Assembly (NCBI GenBank): GCA_020161835.1
Contig: JAIUNL010000011.1
Span: forward strand, 62,001 to 126,000
From: Bacteroidota bacterium
Lineage (GTDB): Bacteria > Bacteroidota > JABWAT01
Length of the DNA: 64,000 nt
Reading direction: 5' to 3'
Of this stretch, positions 27,588 through 37,320 are shown in pieces. Position 1 is the stretch's first letter, and every line of letters begins with the position of its first letter. The notes beneath the pieces are model-generated. The model was not told the DNA's origin. It worked only from the letters and a program-made list of their open reading frames with translations, and did not search any database. Made by a program: the position numbers and the translations under genes.

Positions 27588-30500
27588 ATGAGAAAATTAG
27601 CCTTACTCCTTTTGGCTCTTGCCGGATTATCACTTGTCGTCAATGCACAAGCCCGGAAACCCAAGATCAACAACAATACCTACCAAACCCTCCCCTTTTC
27701 ACAAAACTGGACCAACACCAGCCTTTTAGGTACAGCAGATGACTGGTCTGCGGTTCCGGGAATTGTCGGATACCGTGGAGATAATTTTGCTGCTACGACG
27801 GGGGTTGACCCTCAAACATTGGTTGGCGACTCCATGAGAGTTGTTGATGTGAATGTAAACCAGGCAGCACCCAACACCTTTACAACCGGTGGTGCTACTG
27901 AATTTGAAATTACTAATCCAACCGTTGCGTTGGCAGGCTCTGGTACTGCAGATGCCCCGTTTCTGGTTTTATTTCTCAACACTACCGGGTTCAAATCAAT
28001 AAGTGTTTCTTACAATCTTCGTGATCTTGAAGATGGTACTGACAACGCCATTCAATCGGTTGCTGCTCAATACCGGGTTGGAAATTCAGGGAATTTCACC
28101 AATATCCCGTCAGCTTTTGTTTTGGATGCAACAGTCCAGAGTGCTGTTATGTCAACTCCTGTAAACTTTACCCTCCCGGTAGATGCTGAAGATAAGGGAC
28201 AGGTTCAAATCAGAATCATCACCACCAATGCCATCGGTAATGACGAATGGGTCGGTATCGATGACATCGAAATATCAGGTGACCCCTTAACCGGCGGTAA
28301 ACCCAAAGCCAGTCTGAGTCTTTCTTCACTTTCAGCTGCAGAAGGTTCAGATCCTGTTATCGTTACCGTTTCAACAACTGAGCCTGTTTCAGGTGATCAA
28401 ACCGTAAGTCTGACCATTTCAGGTTCAGGCATTTCTTCAACAGATTATGAACTTTCATCATCAACTGTAACCATTCCTGACGGACAAACAACTGGAACCG
28501 TTACCCTTACTATTCTTGATGATTCGGATATTGAAGGAATTGAAACCCTCCTTGCCACAATTTCAGCTCCGTCTGACAGCATTGTTCTTGGCAGTGTTGT
28601 TCAGCAGGAACTTGAAATCATCGATAATGATGCCAACTCTGTAAGCATTGAAGCAGCATTTTCTACTATAAACGAAGGTGATGGTTCTGTATCATTCACT
28701 ATCAAAACCTCACAGGCTGTTACTGTCAATGAGTCTGTTTCTCTGAGTTTTTCAGGAACTGCAACTGAGGGTGTTGATTATACAACTCCCGTTCAGAATG
28801 TAACTATACTATCCGGAACGGATCAGACAACTGTAACCCTTACTTTAGTTGATGATGACGTCTTTGAAGGAAATGAAAACATTAGCGTTACCATTAATTC
28901 AGTTTCAGACGGACTTCTTCTATCCAACCAAAAATCAATTACGATAACAATTACAGAAAACGAAGTTCCTGTTGCAGAATCTATTCTGACTGCAAAGAAT
29001 AAACCCGTTGGTTCAATTGTGATTGTAAAAGGAACTGTTTCAGCTTCTTACAAAGGAACCGTTGGTGCAACCATTGCCTTTCAGGATGCAACAGCAGGAA
29101 TCCAGTTGTACGACAGAAAAACTGATCTGCTCAATCCTGGTGACTCAATTTACGTAAAGGGAAAGACCGAAGATCGCTTTGGTGCTATGCAGGTCGTCAG
29201 TGTTGAAAGTCTTTATGTGTACCCAATTAAGGGGAAAATTGTACCGAAGGTAATAACCTCTGTTGAGGCTACTGAAACTTATGAAAGTCAGCTTGTACTG
29301 ATTAAAAATCTGAAATTACCAGCTGGCACCTTTGCAGGAAATACTAATATCAAGGCAAATGACCGTGTTGGTCAGGTTGAAGTAAGAGTTACAGGCACAA
29401 CAAATAACATTATCGGAACAGAAATTCCGGCTGATTCAGTTGATATCGTGGGTCTGCTCGGACAGTTTAATGCTTTCTATCAGTTACAACCCCGGTCACT
29501 TGCTGATTTTGTTGCCTTTGGTGGTGTAAACAATGTGTCTCTTGCAGCATCGACCACATCAGCATCTGAAGCCGAACAAACAGTCATTACCCTTACTGCC
29601 TCGACGATTTCTCCGGTTAATACAAACCAAACCGTTGATCTTGAAGTTACCGGAACAGGAATTACGGCGGGTGATTATACGCTTTCAGCATCAACCCTTA
29701 CCATTCTTGCTGGCCAAACCTCCGGTTCGGTTACTTTCACGATTGTTAATGACACTGAGACTGAAGGTGTTGAAGTTGCAACCATTACACTTGTTAATCC
29801 TTCTGCAGGTCTCAAAATTGCAAACAAGAGTGTAGGAATTGCAATTACCGATAATGATGGTGAAGTGAAAGACTACCTGTCAATTGTTGAGGCTAAAGCT
29901 TTACCTCTGAACTCTGTTGTAACTGTTACAGGACGAATTACCGTTGCAATGGAAATTGGCGGACCTGCCTACTTCCAGGATCCAACCGGTGGATTGGCCG
30001 TATTTGAAAATCCGCTTCACCTTGCAGTTGCCATTGGCGATTCAGTGAAAATTACCGGCCCATTGACCGAATACGGACAAAAAGGCAGCAACCCGTTAAC
30101 CACACCAAACGGTGAACCGGGAACTGGCTTGTTTCAAATCAGCGGTGCAGGTGTAACTTTTCAGGTTTTCAAAGACAACAACAAGCCTGTTGAACCTAAA
30201 ATTGTGACCATTGCAGATATTGGTGAATCACTTGAAGGTCAACTGATCAAAATCAGAAATGCAACGGTTGATTTCGTCGGTGCGTTTGGTTCAAATAAAA
30301 ACTATACGATTTCAGATCCGTCAGGATCATTGAATCTGGGTTTAAGAATTGATAACAATACCAATCTTGTTAATGCAACTGCCCCAACAACACCTATTGA
30401 CCTTGTTGGCGTTGTTTCTCAATTTTTAGGTAATTATCAGATTATTCCCCGTTTTACCGAAGATCTTGGCGTTAAGGCTGTAGTTATTCCGGGTGAAAAT

Positions 30501-31604
30501 GTTTCAAAGGATCTCACTTTTGAAATCGGAACCTGGAACATGAAATGGTTTGGAGTTGCCGCACAATCTGGTCTGGTTGATTCCATCCAAATTGCAAATG
30601 CCATTAAAGTACTCAGAACCATGAATCTTGATGTGTATGCAGTTCAGGAAATTTCAAGTACAAGTGCCTGGAAAACCCTGATGGATTCGTTGAAGTTAAA
30701 AGGATATGCCGGTTTCGTTGCTCCGATTTCGCAGCAGCAGAAAACAGCATTCATTTACAAAAAGGCTACTGTTGATTCACTCAATGCTAAATTTTCGTTT
30801 AACACTGGTGACTGGGCAAGCGGCAGATATCCGTATGAGTTTACCTTTAATGCTACCGTTAACGGTGTAACCCGGAAGATCACTGCAATTAATATCCATG
30901 CCAAGGCCACAACATCAACACCACCTTCAACCGATGTAAACCGTCGTGAAATGGATGCCATTCAATTGAAGAATTATATTGATGCCAACCTTGCCTCTGA
31001 CAATGTTATCGTTCTGGGTGATTACAATGATGATGTTACCAAATCAGTTATTGAGAACCTTCCATCACCTTACGCTAATTTTGTTAGTGATCCAACCGCT
31101 TATAATATCGTGACCAAATTTTTGAGCGAAAAAGGTCAGACCTCGTATCGTTCATCCAGCATGCTTGATCACATTCTGATCACCAACGAAATGTTTCCAA
31201 TGCATTGGGATAGTACACAGCGTATTGAAAATCCGTTTTATATCGGAAGTTACCTTTCAAGCACCAGTGATCACTTCCCAGTCTGGACCCGTTTCCGTCT
31301 GGAAAAATCGGTTGATGTTACCGACAATAACGGAACAATTCCGACCAGTTTTGCACTTATCGGAAACTATCCGAATCCGTTCAACCCAACAACCAGCATC
31401 CGTTTCAATCTTCCTGTTGCCGGATCTGTAAAACTGGATGTTTACAACACCCTTGGGCAACGTGTTGCAGGAGAGTCCTTCTTCAGGAATGCTGGAATCG
31501 GAACCTTCGATTTCAATGCTGCACGTTTAACTTCAGGCGTATATTTCTATACACTGACGTTTGATAACAAAACGGCCTCAAGTAAATTTATGCTTTTGAA
31601 ATAA
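27588..31604 (+). CDS. Secreted Calx-beta protein with endonuclease/exonuclease/phosphatase domain and T9SS sorting domain
   Basis: This 1338-residue extracellular protein has a signal peptide ending at VVNAQ. An N-terminal jelly-roll (about 30-235) is followed by Calx-beta modules at about 245-345, 350-455 and 650-755 (each ending in ITDND-like or IIDND motifs). OB-fold-like modules lie at about 465-640 and 765-960 (VIVKGTV...FQD, VTVTGRI...FQD). An endonuclease/exonuclease/phosphatase domain spans about 980-1240, with catalytic-looking GTWNMKW, VQE, NIHAKA, LGDYND and SDHFP motifs. A T9SS type A domain (YPNPFNPTTSIRF, ending KFMLLK) closes it. It is probably a secreted DNase that gives nutrient or phosphate access. 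A hairpin terminator follows. Confidence 0.88.
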   Translation: MRKLALLLLALAGLSLVVNAQARKPKINNNTYQTLPFSQNWTNTSLLGTADDWSAVPGIVGYRGDNFAATTGVDPQTLVGDSMRVVDVNVNQAAPNTFTTGGATEFEITNPTVALAGSGTADAPFLVLFLNTTGFKSISVSYNLRDLEDGTDNAIQSVAAQYRVGNSGNFTNIPSAFVLDATVQSAVMSTPVNFTLPVDAEDKGQVQIRIITTNAIGNDEWVGIDDIEISGDPLTGGKPKASLSLSSLSAAEGSDPVIVTVSTTEPVSGDQTVSLTISGSGISSTDYELSSSTVTIPDGQTTGTVTLTILDDSDIEGIETLLATISAPSDSIVLGSVVQQELEIIDNDANSVSIEAAFSTINEGDGSVSFTIKTSQAVTVNESVSLSFSGTATEGVDYTTPVQNVTILSGTDQTTVTLTLVDDDVFEGNENISVTINSVSDGLLLSNQKSITITITENEVPVAESILTAKNKPVGSIVIVKGTVSASYKGTVGATIAFQDATAGIQLYDRKTDLLNPGDSIYVKGKTEDRFGAMQVVSVESLYVYPIKGKIVPKVITSVEATETYESQLVLIKNLKLPAGTFAGNTNIKANDRVGQVEVRVTGTTNNIIGTEIPADSVDIVGLLGQFNAFYQLQPRSLADFVAFGGVNNVSLAASTTSASEAEQTVITLTASTISPVNTNQTVDLEVTGTGITAGDYTLSASTLTILAGQTSGSVTFTIVNDTETEGVEVATITLVNPSAGLKIANKSVGIAITDNDGEVKDYLSIVEAKALPLNSVVTVTGRITVAMEIGGPAYFQDPTGGLAVFENPLHLAVAIGDSVKITGPLTEYGQKGSNPLTTPNGEPGTGLFQISGAGVTFQVFKDNNKPVEPKIVTIADIGESLEGQLIKIRNATVDFVGAFGSNKNYTISDPSGSLNLGLRIDNNTNLVNATAPTTPIDLVGVVSQFLGNYQIIPRFTEDLGVKAVVIPGENVSKDLTFEIGTWNMKWFGVAAQSGLVDSIQIANAIKVLRTMNLDVYAVQEISSTSAWKTLMDSLKLKGYAGFVAPISQQQKTAFIYKKATVDSLNAKFSFNTGDWASGRYPYEFTFNATVNGVTRKITAINIHAKATTSTPPSTDVNRREMDAIQLKNYIDANLASDNVIVLGDYNDDVTKSVIENLPSPYANFVSDPTAYNIVTKFLSEKGQTSYRSSSMLDHILITNEMFPMHWDSTQRIENPFYIGSYLSSTSDHFPVWTRFRLEKSVDVTDNNGTIPTSFALIGNYPNPFNPTTSIRFNLPVAGSVKLDVYNTLGQRVAGESFFRNAGIGTFDFNAARLTSGVYFYTLTFDNKTASSKFMLLK

Positions 31605-31612
31605 AGCATTTT

Positions 31613-31657
31613 ATACACGTGCTTCCCGAATGGGCAGCACGTGTATTTTCTTTTTTC
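31613..31657 (+). terminator. Intrinsic terminator
   Basis: ATACACGTGCT/AGCACGTGTAT, an 11-bp perfect stem, followed by TTTTCTTTTTT. Confidence 0.9.
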
Positions 31658-31756
31658 TGCTACCTTTTTAAACCTCTTAATTCGTCACAATCTGACGACT
31701 CTCCTTCTGTTTAAAATATTTTGTTTTTCCTTTTAACTATTGGCTTTAAAAAAGTG

Positions 31757-31764
31757 TAAATTTG
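31757..31764 (+). promoter_or_regulatory. Probable -7 element for speA
   Basis: TAAATTTG matches TAnnTTTG 31 bases before the speA ATG, but no well-spaced TTTG is seen upstream (TTGG at only 13 bases). Confidence 0.4.
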
Positions 31765-31795
31765 CACGTTTTTTTATAAAGAAAGTAAACATTCA

Positions 31796-33715
31796 ATGCG
31801 AGAAGAAAATCAGGATTGGAATATTGAATCGGCCGGGAAGCTGTACAATATTGATGGTTGGGGAATTGGCTATTTTTACATTGACAGTGAAGGATTTGTG
31901 GTGGCTTCGCCAACTCAGGATCCTGATCAGACCATCAGAATTACTGATATAATAGAAGAGGCAAAACGGGAAGGTTTGGCGTTTCCTCTGCAAATCCGCT
32001 TTCAGGATCTGCTCAGACACCGGGTTGAAGCGTTGAATGAAGCTTTCAAGATTGCAATTGAAGAACAGAATTTTCAGGGAAAATATACTGGCGTCTTCCC
32101 CATCAAAGTAAACCAGATGCGTGAAGTCGTTGAAGAAATAATTGATGCCGGCAAGCCTTACCATTATGGTATAGAGGCCGGAAGTAAACCCGAACTGATG
32201 GCTGCCCTCTCCCTTCATCGTGACTATAAAAGTCTGATTATCTGCAATGGCTATAAAGATACCCAATTCATCCGGTTTGCACTGAATGGCAACCGCCTTG
32301 GAAAAAAGGTGATCATGGTTGCAGAAAAACTGGAAGAAATCAGAAGCATTATCACGGTTGCCAAAGAAATGAAAGTAATGCCCATGATTGGCGTAAGAGT
32401 CAAACTTGGCGCCAAGAGTTCAGGCAAATGGGCAACATCCAGCGGCGATAATGCCAAATTCGGACTTTCAACTGCTGATATTCTGGATGCCGTTCACATG
32501 TTACGTGAAGCCGGCATGGAAGACGCACTTAAACTTATCCACTTCCACATCGGATCTCAGATTCCAGACATTCAGGTTATTACCAAAGCCGTTCGTGAAG
32601 GTGCCCGTTTTTATGCCAAACTTGCCAAATATGGCTGCGGACTCAAATATATTGATGTTGGTGGCGGTCTCGGCGTTGACTATGACGGTTCCCAAAGTGC
32701 ATTTTTCTCTTCAACCAACTACACCCTTCAGGAATATGCAAATGATATTGTTTATTCTATTATGGACGTTTGCGATGAAGAAAAAGTGGCTCACCCCAAT
32801 ATTGTAAGCGAAAGCGGACGTGCCATTGTAGCCCACCACTCGATGATTGTGGTTGACGTTTTCGGGAAAATTGAAAAACAAAGAAAACCCATTTACAGTC
32901 TGGGTGATACCAAACGCCGTCATAAAATTGTCGAAGCTCTTCTTGATATCAAGGAACGGCTGAACAATGACACCTTAAACGAGTGTTTCCACGATTTGCT
33001 CTACAATAAAGAGCAGGCTCAGACCCTGTTCGATCTTGGGTATCTCGAACTGGATGACAAAGCTCTTATTGACACCCTATACTGGGAACTCTCTGCCAGC
33101 ATCACCAATATGTATGAGGGCGAAGATTACGTTCCTGAAGAAATTACTGAACTGAAAACTTCACTCAGCGATCAGTATCTATGTAATTTTTCAGTTTTCC
33201 AATCACTGCCTGATTATTGGGCTCTTGGTCAGCTGTTTCCGATTATACCGATTCACCGTTTGGACGAAGAACCAAACAGAAATGCTACACTTGCTGATAT
33301 TACCTGTGATTCTGACGGCAAGGTAAATAAATTTGTTGATTTGAAGGATGTAAAAGAAACTTTGCCCCTTCACTCAATAAATGGTGAACCGTATTATCTT
33401 GGGATTTTTATGACCGGCGCCTATCAGGATGTGATGGGTGATCTTCACAATCTTTTTGGCCGGGTTAATGAATGCCATGTTTTTCTTGATCCTGATGAAG
33501 ATCTGGGTTGGTACATCGAAGAAACCATCGAAGGCAGTACAATCGGTGAAGTTTTGGGAATGAACATGTACCTTGCCAGTGACCTTGTAAAGGGAATGAA
33601 AAAACAGGTTGACTCTGCCATCAAAAATGATATCGTTAAACCTTCTGAGGGAATAAAAATCCTTCAGGAATACGAAAAAGGGTTAAACGATTACACCTAC
33701 CTGAAACCCGTTTAA
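31796..33715 (+). CDS. speA: Biosynthetic arginine decarboxylase
   Basis: This PLP fold-III enzyme converts arginine to agmatine for polyamine synthesis. Its 639 residues match SpeA. The N-terminus YNIDGWGIGYFYID is typical. The PLP lysine is K104 in GVFPIKVNQ. Other motifs are GIEAGSKPEL, LIHFHIGSQIPD, YIDVGGGLGVDYDG and the C-terminal substrate motif VFLDPDEDLGWYIEE. It is a single-gene unit between two terminators. No ubiquitous agmatinase neighbour is present here. Confidence 0.97.
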   Translation: MREENQDWNIESAGKLYNIDGWGIGYFYIDSEGFVVASPTQDPDQTIRITDIIEEAKREGLAFPLQIRFQDLLRHRVEALNEAFKIAIEEQNFQGKYTGVFPIKVNQMREVVEEIIDAGKPYHYGIEAGSKPELMAALSLHRDYKSLIICNGYKDTQFIRFALNGNRLGKKVIMVAEKLEEIRSIITVAKEMKVMPMIGVRVKLGAKSSGKWATSSGDNAKFGLSTADILDAVHMLREAGMEDALKLIHFHIGSQIPDIQVITKAVREGARFYAKLAKYGCGLKYIDVGGGLGVDYDGSQSAFFSSTNYTLQEYANDIVYSIMDVCDEEKVAHPNIVSESGRAIVAHHSMIVVDVFGKIEKQRKPIYSLGDTKRRHKIVEALLDIKERLNNDTLNECFHDLLYNKEQAQTLFDLGYLELDDKALIDTLYWELSASITNMYEGEDYVPEEITELKTSLSDQYLCNFSVFQSLPDYWALGQLFPIIPIHRLDEEPNRNATLADITCDSDGKVNKFVDLKDVKETLPLHSINGEPYYLGIFMTGAYQDVMGDLHNLFGRVNECHVFLDPDEDLGWYIEETIEGSTIGEVLGMNMYLASDLVKGMKKQVDSAIKNDIVKPSEGIKILQEYEKGLNDYTYLKPV

Positions 33716-33717
33716 AT

Positions 33718-33752
33718 AAAAAAAGTCCGTCAATCTCCTGGCGGACTTTTTC
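33718..33752 (+). terminator. Intrinsic terminator after speA
   Basis: AAAAAGTCCG/CGGACTTTTT stem with an 11-12 base loop. Confidence 0.85.
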
Positions 33753-33856
33753 TCTCCCCCATTTCTTTATTTTTCTTAACCCTTCCGTAAATTTAATTTC
33801 CTTTGTTATGCGGAAGTTAAATCTTTTCAACTGACCAAAGTATCTTCTGTTTGTTG

Positions 33857-33887
33857 TTTTGATTTTGTGATCTATTTCATAAATTTG
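33857..33887 (+). promoter_or_regulatory. Bacteroidota-type promoter for the TonB-dependent receptor
   Basis: TTTTG (33857-33861), 18 bases, then TAAATTTG (33880-33887). A leader of about 75 bases follows. Confidence 0.5.
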
Positions 33888-33969
33888 AGCACACTTCAGG
33901 AATTATTCACCTGAATCCTTAGATTTTTCTGCCTTTACAGGATACTACCAACAAACAAAAGGGAAGTTT

Positions 33970-36900
33970 ATGACCTTCACTGTTACACCCACCTGCTTAA
34001 AAGTTAAATTCACAATGCTTCTTGCATCCGTTCTGCTGTCATTCACAGCATTTGGTCAGGGAGTGACTACTTCAGCCTTAAACGGGCTTGTAATCAGCAA
34101 TTCAGGAGAAGTTCTGATTGGAGCAACGGTTATTGCCACACACACTCCATCCGGAACTGTTTATGGAACCACAACCAGAACTGATGGACAGTATAACCTG
34201 AACAATCTTCGTCCAGGGGGCCCTTATACCCTTAGAGTAACATACATTGGTTACAAAACTGAAGAAAAAACAGGAATAATCATTCAGCTTTCACAAAATC
34301 TCAAACTGAACATTCTGATGTCTACCCAAGATATCACGACTGATGAAATTTTGGTAACTGGTGAAAAGAATGCCATTATCAGCTCTGCCAGAACTGGTGC
34401 TTCAACCAACGTCTCTGCTGAACAACTTAAAGCACTCCCTACCATTTCAAGAAGTATTCAGGACTTTACCCGTCTTACGCCACAGATCAACGGCAGCAGT
34501 GCGGCAGGAAAAAACAACCGGTATAACAATATTCAGGTTGATGGTGCTGTATTAAATGATGTTTTCGGCCTTGCATCAAACGGAACTCCCGGTGGTCAAG
34601 CCGGTACACAACCCATCAGTTTGGATGCCATTCAGGAATTCAACGTTTCAATTGCCCCTTATGATGTTCGTCTTGGCGGATTTACAGGTGCCTCAATTAA
34701 TGCCATTACCCGTTCAGGAACAAATAAATTCAGCGGTTCTGCCTATACCTATTACAGAGATGAAACTTATGTAGGTGACGGTGTTAATGAAGTACCCTTT
34801 GCACCTTTCACAGAAAAAACAATGGGATTCCGTTTGGGTGGTCCAATTATTCAGGACAAACTCTTTTTCTTCTTAAATGGTGAGCTTGGCCGCAAAGAAA
34901 CGCCTTCAGCCGTTAAAGTTGGGACAGCTGCAGGCCCAACAACCTTTGTTGTAACACCAGACTTCTATAGTTTTCTTGATACATTGAAAACTAAATACGG
35001 TTACGATGCAGGTTCTTATTCTGCATCAAACAGAGCAACAGATAATAACAAATTGTTTGTTCGCCTTGACTATAACCTTGATGAGTCCAACACCTTTACT
35101 CTTAGAAACAATTATGTTGACGCATCTGATGACAATCTTGTCAGATCTACAACAGATTTTCATCTCGGAAACCGGAATTATGTTTTCAACAGTATGCAGA
35201 ATTCAACCGTTTTTCAATGGAACTGGATTATTGGTACTGATATGTCGAACGAATTCAGGGTTGCTTACACAGCAATTCGGGACAAACGTGATCCAAGCGG
35301 ATCAAAATTCCCATCCGTTCGGATCAAAACAGGTTCAACCAACGTCTATGCTGGAACTGAAAATTTTTCAACCAACAATGCTCTTGATCAGGATCTGATT
35401 GAGGTTACCAATAACTTCAGTTATTATCTTGGAGATCATACGATCACTCTTGGTACAAACAATGAATTTTTCTCGTTCAGTAACCTGTTCATCAGAAATT
35501 ATTACGGACTTTATGAATTTGACAGTTATGCTGATTTTTATGCCAAAAAACCTTCACGTTATGAAGTCAGTTATGGAATAAAAAAAGGTGTCATTACTCC
35601 TGGATATGAGCCAAGAGCTGAATTTGATGCAGCCCGTTGGGGTTTTTATGCTCAGGATGAGTGGAATGTTTTCACCAATCTTAAAGTCACCGCCGGTATC
35701 AGATTTGACCTGACCAATTTTGGGTCAAGTCCAACCAAGAATGACTCTGTTGCAAAATATTTCACCTACAGAACAACTCAAGTTGCCGATGGTTCAGTTC
35801 AGATTTCACCAAGAGTTGGCTTCAACTATGATGTTTTTGAAGATGATGTTTTGCAACTTCGTGGCGGAACAGGCATTTTCTCTGGCCGTACACCATACGT
35901 TTGGGTTTCCAATAATTTCGGAAACTCTGGCGTTGACTTAGGCCGTGTTCAGGCAACCGGTTCTGCAGCAAATGCACTTGGTTTTAATCCGAATCCAAAC
36001 GATCAGCCATATCCTGGAAAACCGGGTGTTTCACTTTCTCCCGTTAAAACAGCTGAAATTAACCTTATGGATAGAGATTTCATTTTTCCACAGGTTTGGA
36101 GAACCAATCTTGCAGCCGATTATCAGTTACCTTATGGTGTTATTGCTACGGTTGAAGGGATTTATTCTAAAAACATGAACGATGCCTTCTATCAGGACAT
36201 CAACGTGAAAGCATCCGACAAAAGTCTTCTTGATGGTGGAAAACTGGCAGATGGTCGGAAACATCATTGGACTGCAGTAGATTATAAAACAACCGGAAGA
36301 GTCAATTCGGCCAATTTCACAAATGTGATGTTGCTGAAAAACACATCTGAAGGCTACCAGGCTAACCTTACCGGTATGCTTCAAAAGCCTTTGAATCAGG
36401 GTGAAGATTTTATGAAAAACCTTGATTTAACCCTATCCTATACCTACACAAAAGCTGAAGACGTGAATTCAGTGACTTCAAGTCAGGCTGTTTCTCAGGT
36501 AAGGTTTAATCCAACTTCTGATGTTTACAATCCGAAACTGGCAACATCAGATTTCGAGATTAAACACCGGGTTATGGCTAGTGCTTCTTATGTAGTTGAC
36601 TGGGCAGACTTTTTGAATATGATCCCATCCGGTTATAACTCAACCTTCTCGTTCTTCCTTGAAAGCCGTTCTGGTGCACCTTATTCTTACACCTACAATG
36701 GTGATGTGAATGGTGATGGGTTTGCAGAAAACGATCTGATGTATGTGCCAAGAAATCAAACTGAAATCGCTCTTGTGCGAGTATCCGGTAGCACAATTAC
36801 TGCAGCTCCTCAAAGTGATTATGATGCTTTGTTTTCACTCATTAAGAATGATGACTACCTGAATGAAAACAAGGGAAAAATTCTGCCAAGAAATGGTGGA

Positions 36901-37212
36901 ACCTTATCCTGGGTTTCGTTTATCGATTTCCGTTTTGCTCAGGAAATTCCGATTCCTGAACTTGAAGGAAATAAATTCGAATTCACCCTGGATATTATGA
37001 ACGTTGCCAATTTGATTAATAAAGACTGGGGCGTTTCTGATCAGCTTGTCAATGGTAGGTTCCTTCGTTATCGTGGTAAACAAGCAACTAGTGCAACCGT
37101 TCACCCTGATAAACAGGTATTCTCTTTTGATACGCCATATACCACGCCTTATCAGAAAAATGACTCACAATCCAGATATTATATTCAGATTGGAGCCAGA
37201 TACACGTTCTGA
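33970..37212 (+). CDS. TonB-dependent receptor, Oar-like, with carboxypeptidase-regulatory N-domain
   Basis: This 1080-residue outer-membrane receptor starts MTFTVTPTCLKVKF and has a signal peptide ending at TAFGQ. A carboxypeptidase-regulatory-like domain (GLVISNSGEVLIGATV...TYIGYKTEE) covers about 35-115. A plug domain follows (VSAEQLKALPTISRSIQDFTRLTPQ, NNIQVDG). The long beta-barrel ends YYIQIGARYTF with a C-terminal aromatic. The N-terminus may start at an internal ATG (MLLASVLLSF). Oar-like receptors take up or secrete large substrates, and the ligand is unknown. It is monocistronic. Confidence 0.93.
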   Translation: MTFTVTPTCLKVKFTMLLASVLLSFTAFGQGVTTSALNGLVISNSGEVLIGATVIATHTPSGTVYGTTTRTDGQYNLNNLRPGGPYTLRVTYIGYKTEEKTGIIIQLSQNLKLNILMSTQDITTDEILVTGEKNAIISSARTGASTNVSAEQLKALPTISRSIQDFTRLTPQINGSSAAGKNNRYNNIQVDGAVLNDVFGLASNGTPGGQAGTQPISLDAIQEFNVSIAPYDVRLGGFTGASINAITRSGTNKFSGSAYTYYRDETYVGDGVNEVPFAPFTEKTMGFRLGGPIIQDKLFFFLNGELGRKETPSAVKVGTAAGPTTFVVTPDFYSFLDTLKTKYGYDAGSYSASNRATDNNKLFVRLDYNLDESNTFTLRNNYVDASDDNLVRSTTDFHLGNRNYVFNSMQNSTVFQWNWIIGTDMSNEFRVAYTAIRDKRDPSGSKFPSVRIKTGSTNVYAGTENFSTNNALDQDLIEVTNNFSYYLGDHTITLGTNNEFFSFSNLFIRNYYGLYEFDSYADFYAKKPSRYEVSYGIKKGVITPGYEPRAEFDAARWGFYAQDEWNVFTNLKVTAGIRFDLTNFGSSPTKNDSVAKYFTYRTTQVADGSVQISPRVGFNYDVFEDDVLQLRGGTGIFSGRTPYVWVSNNFGNSGVDLGRVQATGSAANALGFNPNPNDQPYPGKPGVSLSPVKTAEINLMDRDFIFPQVWRTNLAADYQLPYGVIATVEGIYSKNMNDAFYQDINVKASDKSLLDGGKLADGRKHHWTAVDYKTTGRVNSANFTNVMLLKNTSEGYQANLTGMLQKPLNQGEDFMKNLDLTLSYTYTKAEDVNSVTSSQAVSQVRFNPTSDVYNPKLATSDFEIKHRVMASASYVVDWADFLNMIPSGYNSTFSFFLESRSGAPYSYTYNGDVNGDGFAENDLMYVPRNQTEIALVRVSGSTITAAPQSDYDALFSLIKNDDYLNENKGKILPRNGGTLSWVSFIDFRFAQEIPIPELEGNKFEFTLDIMNVANLINKDWGVSDQLVNGRFLRYRGKQATSATVHPDKQVFSFDTPYTTPYQKNDSQSRYYIQIGARYTF

Positions 37213-37234
37213 TTTTACTGATTTCGTTTAATTC

Positions 37235-37266
37235 AAAAAGTCCGCCCCAAAAAGGCGGACTTTTTT
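37235..37266 (+). terminator. Intrinsic terminator after the TonB-dependent receptor
   Basis: AAAAAGTCCGCC/GGCGGACTTTTTT stem with a 7-base loop. Confidence 0.9.
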
Positions 37267-37320
37267 GTTTTCTTCAATCCCATAAATTCGTATTTTTTAG
37301 TCTTTAACTATGAGGACTTT

